DNA of 19,115 nucleotides from Flavipsychrobacter sp964461535 (GTDB lineage Bacteria > Bacteroidota > Bacteroidia > Chitinophagales > Chitinophagaceae): contig CAYWUY010000057.1 of NCBI GenBank assembly GCA_964461535.1, forward strand, positions 1 through 19,115, read 5' to 3'. Under the pieces are notes generated by a model that saw only the letters and a program-made list of their open reading frames with translations, did not search any database and was not told the DNA's origin. A program made the position numbers and the translations under genes. Within the stretch, counting starts at the first letter, position 1; each line of letters begins with the position of its first letter. Shown here piece by piece: positions 1-6,495 of the stretch.

Positions 1-1116
1 ATATTATTACTTAAAGGTAGTATAGGTATGCCAGGAGCAGGTACTTGTCCGGTAAGAGGACATAGCTATGTACAAGGCGACCGTACCATGGGTATAAACG
101 AAAAAGCACCTCAGAAGTTTTTAGATAACATAGAACGTGTTTACGGTTTTAAACCTCCGCAACACCACGGATATGATGTAGTAGAAGCTATACACGCTAT
201 GCACGAGGGTAAGGCAAAAGTATTTTTTGCCATGGGGGGCAACTTCTTATCGGCCACACCTGATACGGAGTATACCGCAGAAGCGCTACGTAGATGTGAA
301 CTAACCGTACATGTATCCACTAAGCTAAATCGCAGCCACCTGGTGCATGGTAGAGAAGCCATGATTTTACCATGCTATGGACATAGCGACCTAGATGTAA
401 TGAATGGCGAAGCCCAATTCATTACCTGTGAAAACTCTATGGGAGTGGTACAAATGTCTAAAGGGAAGCTAAAGCCTATTTCAGACCAACTACTTGGCGA
501 ACCTGCAATAGTATGCCATTTGGCAAAAGCAACTTTAGGTAATAAAAGTAAGGTTAACTGGGACTTATACCTTCAGCACTATGACTACATTAGGAATGAC
601 ATAGAACTTACTATTCCGGGTTTTGAAAACTATAATCAAAGAGCTAGAGTATTAGGGGGCTTTTATCTTCCGAACGGACCTAGAGAAGGTAATTTTACAA
701 CTACCACAGGTAAGGCTAACTTTAATGTAGCAGATGTAATATATACACGTCTTGAGGAAGATGAACTGATGATGCAAACGCTACGTAGTCATGACCAGTT
801 TAACACCACCATATACGGACTGAATGATAGATATCGTGGGGTGTATAATGAGCGTAGAGTTATTTTCATGAATGAAAAAGACATACAACGCTTAGGCTTC
901 AAAGGTGGCGATGTGGTGGATTTATATAATTACTTTGACGGCATAGAACGTGTTGCTAAAAAATTTATAATCATACCATTCAGCATTCCTGAACAGTGCA
1001 CTGCCACCTACTTCCCTGAAACCAATGTACTGGTACCTATAAACAGTACAGCAGAAAAAAGTAATACACCCACATCAAAAATGGTTATTATAAAAATAAG
1101 GAAACATATTTCTTAA
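1..1116 (+). CDS. FdhF/YdeP-family molybdopterin oxidoreductase, C-terminal part (5' end outside window)
   Basis: The reading frame is open from base 1 and continues to TAA at 1114-1116, giving 371 residues with no start in the window. The opening residues run into MPGAGTCPVRGHSYVQGDRT, which matches the well conserved central block of FdhF/YdeP-type oxidoreductases, normally about 750 residues long, so roughly the C-terminal half is present. The final third, from about TTTTGKANFNV through GLNDRYRGVYNERR and LGFKGGDVVDLYNY, looks like the molydop_binding (dinucleotide-binding) beta-barrel domain. The family binds a molybdenum bis-MGD cofactor and resembles formate dehydrogenase alpha subunits; E. 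coli YdeP is linked to acid resistance, but the physiological substrate is not firmly known. The ATG at base 28 is internal to the conserved block and is not the true start. An intrinsic terminator follows. Confidence 0.88.
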   Translation: MLLLKGSIGMPGAGTCPVRGHSYVQGDRTMGINEKAPQKFLDNIERVYGFKPPQHHGYDVVEAIHAMHEGKAKVFFAMGGNFLSATPDTEYTAEALRRCELTVHVSTKLNRSHLVHGREAMILPCYGHSDLDVMNGEAQFITCENSMGVVQMSKGKLKPISDQLLGEPAIVCHLAKATLGNKSKVNWDLYLQHYDYIRNDIELTIPGFENYNQRARVLGGFYLPNGPREGNFTTTTGKANFNVADVIYTRLEEDELMMQTLRSHDQFNTTIYGLNDRYRGVYNERRVIFMNEKDIQRLGFKGGDVVDLYNYFDGIERVAKKFIIIPFSIPEQCTATYFPETNVLVPINSTAEKSNTPTSKMVIIKIRKHIS

Positions 1117-1136
1117 GTAGTAAAGCAACAATATTA

Positions 1137-1176
1137 AATACGGCAGATATTTACTGAATGTCTGCCGTATTATTTT
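1137..1176 (+). terminator. Intrinsic terminator after the YdeP-like gene
   Basis: A perfect 11-bp stem (AATACGGCAGA at 1137-1147, TCTGCCGTATT at 1161-1171) with a 13-nt loop, followed by ATTTT, lies 20 nt after the stop codon. Confidence 0.85.
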
Positions 1177-1223
1177 ATAATTAGTTCCATATACTACACT
1201 CATTAACATATATTAAAATCAAG

Positions 1224-1231
1224 TACTTTAG
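1224..1231 (+). promoter_or_regulatory. Possible -7 box of the MFS gene (one mismatch)
   Basis: TACTTTAG matches the Bacteroidetes TAnnTTTG box except for one base and is followed by exactly 4 nt and then the ATG at 1236. The same spacing is seen before purB and anmK. It sits within the repeat AGTACTTTAGTACT. No clear TTG -33 box was found, so support is modest. Confidence 0.35.
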
Positions 1232-1235
1232 TACT

Positions 1236-2579
1236 ATGCATTCTACTACCATTACTAGCAGCGCAATAACGCCTAACAAATCAGTATACAGGGCTTGGGC
1301 TATGTATGATTGGGCAAACTCCGCTTACAACTTAGTTATAACCTCCACTATCTTTCCTGTCTACTATGAGGCCGTTACTTCAGTAAAAGATAAAGACGGT
1401 AAGCTATTGTCTGACGTGGTATCTTTCTTTGGCATTTCTGTGAAAAACTCAAGCCTATTCGACTTTTCAATAGCTGCATCTTATTTAATTATTGCTTTAC
1501 TATCGCCCATCTTATCATCAATAGCAGACTATAAAGGCAATAAAAAGCTATTTATGAAATTGTTCTGCACACTAGGCGCGTTTTCTTGTGCCGGTTTATT
1601 TTTCTTCAACAGAAACAATATAGAGCTGGGCGTTATATGCGCTGCACTTGCAGCATTGGGGTACTGTGGCAGCTTGGTATTTTACAATGCCTACCTACCA
1701 GAAATAGCACCTGAGCAAGATAGGGATAAACTGAGTGCTCAGGGATTTTCCTACGGATATATAGGCAGTGTGCTGCTACAAGTTATTTGTTTTGTTTTTG
1801 TAATGAAGCCTGAATGGTTTGGCATAAAAGATGAGTCATTTGCACCACGATTATCTTTCTTGTTGGTAGCTATTTGGTGGTTTGGCTTTGCTCAGTTTAG
1901 CTTTTACAAACTTCCCAAAGGCACTGCCGCAGGTAGCGACACTTCTCACAACCTATTATTCAACGGCTTCAAAGAGCTACAGAAAGTATGGAAACAATTA
2001 AAAGCTATGCCTGTCTTAAAAACCTATTTGGGTGCATTCTTTTTTTACAGCATGGGGGTACAGACAGTAATGCTTGCAGCTACTTTATTTGGAAGTAAAG
2101 AACTAAAACTAGAAACCGGACAACTTATAACCACAATTCTCATTATACAAATAGTAGCTATAGCGGGGGCCTACATAATGGCGAAGCTTAGCGAAGTAAT
2201 GGGCAATCTTAGGGTACTACTACTTGTAGTGCTTATATGGATAGGTGTTTGCATAGGCTCTTACTATATTACTACTGCCAACGGATTTTATATAGTGGCT
2301 ACAGTAGTAGGATTGGTAATGGGTGGCATACAGTCGCTAAGCAGATCAACATATTCTAAACTTATGCCTGATACGCATGATACGGCTTCGTTTTTTAGCT
2401 TTTATGACGTAACCGAAAAACTGGCTATAGTAATAGGTATGCTATCCTTTGGAATGATAGATACTATTTTAAATATGCGAACGGCTATATTGGCACTAAT
2501 TGTATTTTTTGTGCTTGGTGGAGCTATACTTTACAAAGCGCTACTTATACAGAAAAAACAACAAGCCATACCACATTAG
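1236..2579 (+). CDS. MFS transporter, UMF1 (Atg22-like) family
   Basis: This 447-residue protein is strongly hydrophobic along its length, with about a dozen membrane segments, as expected for a major facilitator. It carries the UMF1-family N-terminal signature (RAWAMYDWANSAYN, residues about 19-32) and the late signature GGIQSLSRSTYSKLMP in the second half, which corresponds to the conserved GGxQxLSRS motif. Length is normal for the family. The substrate cannot be told from sequence; the related fungal Atg22 effluxes amino acids from the vacuole, but bacterial UMF1 members are largely uncharacterised. The start ATG at 1236 is the first in frame and gives a natural N-terminus. The gene ends 49 nt before the next gene, which has its own promoter, so the two need not be an operon. 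Confidence 0.88.
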   Translation: MHSTTITSSAITPNKSVYRAWAMYDWANSAYNLVITSTIFPVYYEAVTSVKDKDGKLLSDVVSFFGISVKNSSLFDFSIAASYLIIALLSPILSSIADYKGNKKLFMKLFCTLGAFSCAGLFFFNRNNIELGVICAALAALGYCGSLVFYNAYLPEIAPEQDRDKLSAQGFSYGYIGSVLLQVICFVFVMKPEWFGIKDESFAPRLSFLLVAIWWFGFAQFSFYKLPKGTAAGSDTSHNLLFNGFKELQKVWKQLKAMPVLKTYLGAFFFYSMGVQTVMLAATLFGSKELKLETGQLITTILIIQIVAIAGAYIMAKLSEVMGNLRVLLLVVLIWIGVCIGSYYITTANGFYIVATVVGLVMGGIQSLSRSTYSKLMPDTHDTASFFSFYDVTEKLAIVIGMLSFGMIDTILNMRTAILALIVFFVLGGAILYKALLIQKKQQAIPH

Positions 2580-2589
2580 CAATTTAACA

Positions 2590-2620
2590 TTGTGCCTAAG
2601 CAGCTAAACATTTAACTTTG
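2590..2620 (+). promoter_or_regulatory. Bacteroidetes-type promoter of the MBL-fold gene
   Basis: TTG at 2590-2592 and TAACTTTG at 2613-2620 are separated by 20 nt, a full match to the TTG-N17-23-TAnnTTTG consensus. The box ends 8 nt before the ATG at 2629, so the 5' leader would be only a few nucleotides. Confidence 0.65.
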
Positions 2621-2628
2621 TTAGTAAC

Positions 2629-3480
2629 ATGAAGATATATTCAATAAACGCAGGATATTTTAAACTAGATGGTGGTGCTATGTTTGGAGTGGTACCTAAA
2701 AGCATGTGGAATAAAGCCAATCCGGCTGATGAAAACAATATGTGCACGTGGGCTATGCGTTGCCTTCTGATAGAGCATGGTAATCATAAAATATTGATTG
2801 ATACCGGAATGGGTACCAAACAAGATGAAAAGTTTTTCAGTCACTACTACCCTCACGGAGAAGATAGCATAGCTACTAACCTAGCTAAATATGGATTTTC
2901 TACCGATGATATAACAGATGTGTTTCTAACACACCTACACTTTGACCATTGTGGTGGCGCAATAGTAAGAGAAGGAGACAAGCTAGTACCTGCTTTTAAA
3001 AATGCCACCTACTGGAGCCATAAAAAACATTGGCAAAGTGCAATAGCACCTAATGCCAGAGAAAAAGCTTCTTTCTTAAAAGAAAATATTCTGCCAATTC
3101 AAGAAAGCGGGCAACTTCGCTTTTTAGATTTAAGTGATGGCGATGAGTGGATAGAAGATATTAGAGTAAGGTTTTGTCAAGGGCATACCGACTATATGAT
3201 GCTACCACAAATAAACTATAATGGTACTACCTTACTTTTTTGTGCAGACTTACTACCGAGCACAGCTCATATATCGCTACCATGGGTAATGGCATATGAT
3301 ATGCGCCCGCTAGATTCACTAAATGAAAAAACAAGACTACTTAATGAAGCTGTAGCTAACAATTGGATACTATTCTTTGAGCACGACCCGGTAAATGAAT
3401 GTTGCTCACTACAGCAAACAGAAAGAGGCATAAGAACTAAAGCCACTTTTAAACTGCAAGACATTGATGCTAATATTTAA
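2629..3480 (+). CDS. MBL-fold metallohydrolase (lactonase-like)
   Basis: This 283-residue soluble protein has the metallo-beta-lactamase zinc motif LTHLHFDHCGG, giving His102, His104, Asp106 and His107. Further ligands follow in the expected order: His186 in QGHTDYMM, Asp207 in FCADLLP and His252 in FFEHDP. The full set predicts a binuclear metal centre. The size and the N-terminal strand-loop region resemble the N-acyl homoserine lactonase-like and related hydrolase subgroup, but the true substrate is not shown by the sequence and quorum quenching should not be assumed. There is no signal peptide, so it is probably cytoplasmic. It has its own promoter and terminator and is likely monocistronic. 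Confidence 0.85.
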   Translation: MKIYSINAGYFKLDGGAMFGVVPKSMWNKANPADENNMCTWAMRCLLIEHGNHKILIDTGMGTKQDEKFFSHYYPHGEDSIATNLAKYGFSTDDITDVFLTHLHFDHCGGAIVREGDKLVPAFKNATYWSHKKHWQSAIAPNAREKASFLKENILPIQESGQLRFLDLSDGDEWIEDIRVRFCQGHTDYMMLPQINYNGTTLLFCADLLPSTAHISLPWVMAYDMRPLDSLNEKTRLLNEAVANNWILFFEHDPVNECCSLQQTERGIRTKATFKLQDIDANI

Positions 3481-3482
3481 GA

Positions 3483-3514
3483 AAAAATGCCTATCGAAAC
3501 TGATAGGCATTTTT
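3483..3514 (+). terminator. Intrinsic terminator after the MBL-fold gene
   Basis: A 13-bp perfect stem (3483-3495 with 3502-3514) and the 6-nt loop GAAACT. The A-run and T-run flanking the GC core make it usable on either strand; it lies just 2 nt after the stop. Confidence 0.85.
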
Positions 3515-3562
3515 GTTTATGTAATAAGTGCTATTTCACCTAATTAAATTCTTTTTGTAATC

Positions 3563-3570
3563 TATCTTTG
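3563..3570 (+). promoter_or_regulatory. -7 box of purB promoter
   Basis: TATCTTTG is an exact TAnnTTTG match followed by TATT and then the ATG at 3575. Transcription would start at or next to the A of the ATG, giving a leaderless or almost leaderless mRNA. No good TTG lies at the canonical -33 distance. Confidence 0.55.
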
Positions 3571-3574
3571 TATT

Positions 3575-4924
3575 ATGGATCTTAATGCGCTCACCGCCAT
3601 CAGCCCAATAGATGGCAGATACCGTTCTCAAATGGCTCCATTAGCAGCCTATTTTTCTGAATTCGGACTTATTAAATATCGTGTTAGAATAGAAGTAGAA
3701 TACTTCCTTTTGCTTGCCGAACAAAAAATATTTCAACTTCCTGCAAAGGTAAAACCGGCTAAAGTACGCGCGATTTATGAAGAATTTTCGGAAGCAGATG
3801 CTGCACAAATCAAGCAAATAGAGCGTACTACTAACCATGATGTAAAGGCAGTTGAATATTTTCTAAAAGAAAAAATCAGTGCCTTGGGAGGTGAAAAAGT
3901 AATTGAATGGATTCACTTTGGACTTACATCTCAAGACATAAATAATACTGCTACTCCCCTACTGTGGAAAGAAGCCCTAGAGGAGCAGTACTTGCCAATG
4001 CTGCAAAACTTAGTATTGCAACTACGCAAAATGAGTAAAGAATTCAAAACAGTAAGTATGTTGGCACGCACACATGGCCAGCCGGCATCGCCTACTACAA
4101 TGGGTAAAGAGTGGATGGTATTTGTAGAGCGCATAGAAGGACAAATAAAACTACTGAGTCATATTCCTTTTGCAGCTAAGTTTGGTGGTGCTACCGGCAA
4201 CTTTAATGCGCACCATGTTGCATTCCCTAAAACAAACTGGGAGCACTTTGGCAATAAGTTTGTAAATGATGTACTAGGCTTAGAAAGAATGCAGTACACC
4301 ACGCAAATAGAACACTACGACAATATAGCGGCACAGTTTGATGCTTTAAAAAGAATAAACACCATACTTATAGACTTTTGCAGAGATATATGGCAATACA
4401 TATCTATGGAGTATTTTAAGCAAAAAGTAAAAGCCGGCGAGGTGGGTAGCAGTGCTATGCCACATAAAGTAAATCCTATAGATTTTGAAAATGCTGAAGG
4501 CAACCTAGGCATTGCCAATGCTATATTTGAACACTTGAGTGCCAAACTACCCATAAGCAGATTACAGAGAGACTTAACTGACAGTACTGTATTGCGTAAT
4601 GTGGGTGTGCCTTTATCACATAGTTATCTGGCTTTACGCTCTATAGAAAAAGGCTTGAGCAAACTATTATTGAATCCGACTAAAATAGCTGGCGACTTAG
4701 AAGATAATTGGGCGGTAGTAGCTGAGGCTATACAGACTGTACTAAGACGCGAAAACTATCCGCAACCTTATGAGGCATTAAAAGCATTAACCAGAGGTAA
4801 AACACAAATCACCAGCAAGGATATGCACGACTTTATAGAGGGACTGGACGTAAATGCCAAGATAAAAAAAGAACTTAAGGCCATAACACCACACAACTAT
4901 ATTGGTGTTCCTTTTAATTACTAA
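3575..4924 (+). CDS. purB: Adenylosuccinate lyase
   Basis: PurB catalyses two fumarate-releasing steps: SAICAR to AICAR in purine synthesis, and adenylosuccinate to AMP. The 449-residue protein is of the longer E. coli-like form. It begins with LTAISPIDGRYR, typical of this subgroup. Visible active-site blocks are TTNHDVKAVEYF (residues 86-97), TSQDINNT (118-125), ARTHGQPASPTTMGKE with the proposed general acid/base His167, and the fumarate-lyase signature GSSAMPHKVNPIDFENAEGN (291-310), whose Ser293 lies on the mobile catalytic loop. The enzyme is a cytoplasmic homotetramer. It is flanked by terminators on both sides and has a -7 box right at the ATG, so it is probably a single-gene, possibly leaderless, transcript. 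Confidence 0.97.
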   Translation: MDLNALTAISPIDGRYRSQMAPLAAYFSEFGLIKYRVRIEVEYFLLLAEQKIFQLPAKVKPAKVRAIYEEFSEADAAQIKQIERTTNHDVKAVEYFLKEKISALGGEKVIEWIHFGLTSQDINNTATPLLWKEALEEQYLPMLQNLVLQLRKMSKEFKTVSMLARTHGQPASPTTMGKEWMVFVERIEGQIKLLSHIPFAAKFGGATGNFNAHHVAFPKTNWEHFGNKFVNDVLGLERMQYTTQIEHYDNIAAQFDALKRINTILIDFCRDIWQYISMEYFKQKVKAGEVGSSAMPHKVNPIDFENAEGNLGIANAIFEHLSAKLPISRLQRDLTDSTVLRNVGVPLSHSYLALRSIEKGLSKLLLNPTKIAGDLEDNWAVVAEAIQTVLRRENYPQPYEALKALTRGKTQITSKDMHDFIEGLDVNAKIKKELKAITPHNYIGVPFNY

Positions 4925-4945
4925 TAGTCATATTTATTTATACAA

Positions 4946-4980
4946 AAGCGCCTCAGTAATAAACTTCTACTGAGGCGCTT
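4946..4980. terminator. Bidirectional terminator between purB and the anmK unit
   Basis: A perfect 13-bp stem (AAGCGCCTCAGTA at 4946-4958, TACTGAGGCGCTT at 4968-4980) with a 9-nt loop. On the plus strand it is followed by CTATTTTA, on the minus strand by TTG after the stem's own TT. It lies between converging transcription units and probably serves both. Confidence 0.8.
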
Positions 4981-4996
4981 CTATTTTATAACAATA

Positions 4997-5188
4997 CTAT
5001 TGTTTCTTTTTTCTAAATACTATCAGCCATATAGCGGCGGTAGCCGTAATAACGCCTTTTAATAAAGACCACCCTATTAACGCACCTGTTAACTTTCTAC
5101 TGGCTTGCGGTAAAGCCAAGTAATCAATCCAGCCAAACATGAAGGCATTTAACAAGTAAATAAAAAAGAAAAAAATTATCCTACCCAT
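4997..5188 (-). CDS. Small two-helix membrane protein of unknown function
   Basis: This 63-residue ORF encodes two hydrophobic segments (about residues 4-20 and 39-58) joined by a short polar loop (DYLALPQASRKL) and ends in a basic RKKKQ tail, suggesting a small inner-membrane protein with a cytoplasmic C-terminus. It starts 14 nt after the anmK stop on the same strand and ends just before a terminator, so it is very likely co-transcribed with anmK. I do not recognise the family. The reading frame is supported by clean membrane-protein composition, its ATG and its operon position, but no catalytic motif is present. A role tied to murein recycling would be a guess from position alone. Confidence 0.65.
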   Translation of the reverse strand: MGRIIFFFFIYLLNAFMFGWIDYLALPQASRKLTGALIGWSLLKGVITATAAIWLIVFRKKKQ

Positions 5189-5202
5189 ACTATTTTATCA
5201 TT

Positions 5203-6282
5203 TTATACCATCCATAAAGCACCTGCTATACTATCTCTTGAGGCTCCTGTAACACTACTCATTACATTTTCATCATCCCTCCATCTTAGTACTCCTATTA
5301 AAGCCATAACTAGTGCTTCTTTATATTTCACTACCCTTTCTTCTGGAACTGTAACTGTTACATTAAGAGGAGCTAAATGTTGAGCTATTGCTTTTACCAG
5401 GGTGTCATTAAAAGCACCACCACCAGTTATTAGCATTTTCTTAGGCTCACCTGAAGCATCTTGATGTTTTACAGATTTAGCTACCTGCTGTGCTATATGT
5501 ACTACAACTGTATGCAACAAGTCGTTAGTATTATGACTGCTCCTATTTAGTATAGGGAATATCATATCTACGGCCTGCTCATTGCTTAAAGATTTAGGAC
5601 CATAAACACTATAGTATGGCAATGCATTTAGCTGATCGAGCACTTCGCCTAACAATACGCCACTAGCTGCCATAGCACCACTCTCATCCATTATGGCACC
5701 ATTTCTGGTAGCTAATTGATTTAGTATTTGGTTAGCTGCACATACATCAAATGCTACATAATTACTGCCCGAGGTAGTTAAATTGGCTATGCCACCTATA
5801 TTTAATAAATAATCGTAGTCTGCAAATAACAGTTTATCTCCGATAGGAACAATAGGCGCACCTTGCCCGCCAAGAGCCACATCTACCGCTCTTAAGTCGC
5901 TGACCACAGGCAATTGTGTAATTGCAGCAATAGAGGCACCATCTCCTAGCTGCCAAGTAGTATGTGACGAAGGATTATGAAAAACGGTGTGCCCATGAGA
6001 TGTTATAAACTGAACCTGATGCTGTAACTGATATTTTTCTATAAATGCATTTACAGCATCTCCTGTGTAGCGGCCATATGCAGTATGTAGTTGTAAAAAA
6101 TCTGGTACGTTTAGCTGTGCAGCTGTGCGCAACTGATGTGTCCACTTGTCATCATAAGGCACACACTCAGCCTCTAATATTTCATAAGACCATTGCCCTC
6201 TTACATCCTCTAACTTTACAAAAGCGATATCGAGACCGTCTAATGAGCTTCCCGACATTAAGCCTATCACTTTATAAATCAT
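5203..6282 (-). CDS. anmK: Anhydro-N-acetylmuramic acid kinase
   Basis: AnmK hydrolyses the 1,6-anhydro bond of anhydro-N-acetylmuramic acid and phosphorylates it to MurNAc-6-phosphate during cell-wall recycling. The 359-residue protein has the ASKHA-kinase N-terminal loop GLMSGSSLDGLDIA (residues 7-20), the sugar-binding run SHGHTVFHNP (95-104), GDGASIAAITQLPVVSDLR (113-131), NIGGIANLT (161-169) and a C-terminal ITGGGAFN phosphate loop. The catalytic aspartate is Asp179 in AFDVCAAN; the E. coli enzyme has FDTGPGN here, so the loop differs but the Asp is kept, a variation I associate with Bacteroidetes members. The ATG at 6282 is preceded by a -7 box at only 4 nt, so the message may be leaderless. 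A small membrane-protein gene follows after 14 nt. Confidence 0.95.
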   Translation of the reverse strand: MIYKVIGLMSGSSLDGLDIAFVKLEDVRGQWSYEILEAECVPYDDKWTHQLRTAAQLNVPDFLQLHTAYGRYTGDAVNAFIEKYQLQHQVQFITSHGHTVFHNPSSHTTWQLGDGASIAAITQLPVVSDLRAVDVALGGQGAPIVPIGDKLLFADYDYLLNIGGIANLTTSGSNYVAFDVCAANQILNQLATRNGAIMDESGAMAASGVLLGEVLDQLNALPYYSVYGPKSLSNEQAVDMIFPILNRSSHNTNDLLHTVVVHIAQQVAKSVKHQDASGEPKKMLITGGGAFNDTLVKAIAQHLAPLNVTVTVPEERVVKYKEALVMALIGVLRWRDDENVMSSVTGASRDSIAGALWMV

Positions 6283-6286
6283 GGCG

Positions 6287-6294
6287 CAAAGGTA
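6287..6294 (-). promoter_or_regulatory. -7 box of anmK promoter
   Basis: Read on the minus strand this is TACCTTTG, followed by CGCC and the anmK ATG. It is an exact TAnnTTTG match placed 4 nt before the start codon, as for purB. No TTG occurs at the canonical -33 distance. Confidence 0.55.
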
Positions 6295-6342
6295 CTAGTA
6301 TTAAATATTCGCCGTGAAGATGAATATCACATTATTTGGCAT

Positions 6343-6375
6343 AAAAAAAGCGGGCGTGGCAATGGCAAGCCCCCG
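6343..6375 (-). terminator. Second, downstream terminator-like arm
   Basis: Minus strand: CGGGGGC pairs with GCCCG (two-base bulge) around a 13-nt loop, followed by a short CT and a run of seven T. It would back up the first terminator and insulate the anmK promoter at 6287-6294. Confidence 0.55.
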
Positions 6376-6479
6376 AAAATTTTATTATAAAAAAACCTAC
6401 AGGTTGTGTTTTTTTAATAAAATATAAAAAAAAATTTTTTTAAAAAAAAAAACGGGGGCTCCCCTTTCCAACCCCCGCT
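6349..6479. repeat. Nested inverted-repeat block downstream of citrate synthase
   Basis: Two 27-nt GC-rich arms (6349-6375 and 6453-6479) are inverted copies of one another with 21 of 27 positions matching. Each arm can also fold on itself. Between them is a second, AT-rich inverted repeat: 6379-6395 pairs with 6409-6423 apart from a 2-nt bulge, around a loop containing the palindrome CCTACAGG. Long A and T runs (11 A at 6442-6452; 7 A at 6343-6349) border the arms. On the minus strand each GC arm is followed by a T-run, so the block includes two tandem terminators, but the arm-to-arm complementarity goes beyond what termination needs. Confidence 0.75.
6442..6479 (-). terminator. Main terminator of citrate synthase
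   Basis: On the minus strand the arm has CGGGGG pairing with CCCCCG and runs directly into 11 T residues (6452 down to 6442). It begins 17 nt after the citrate synthase stop codon. Confidence 0.8.
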
Positions 6480-6495
6480 ACAATTTAGTTATAAA

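Noticed and set aside
28..30. ATG at base 28 as start of the YdeP-like protein
   Set aside because: The frame is open to base 1 and the residues before and after it form one conserved internal block, so the gene is cut by the window edge.
1221..1235. AGTACTTTAGTACT as a regulator operator
   Set aside because: Each half is itself a short palindrome and the whole overlaps a probable -7 box; no second copy was noticed in the window.
2629..3480. Specific call as a quorum-quenching N-acyl homoserine lactonase
   Set aside because: Only the general metal-binding motif of the MBL fold can be seen; substrate specificity cannot be read from it.
6376..6452. Possible retron-like or group II-like RNA between the two GC arms
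   Set aside because: No reverse transcriptase or other partner gene is nearby; the block is explained at least partly by tandem terminators and AT-rich runs.
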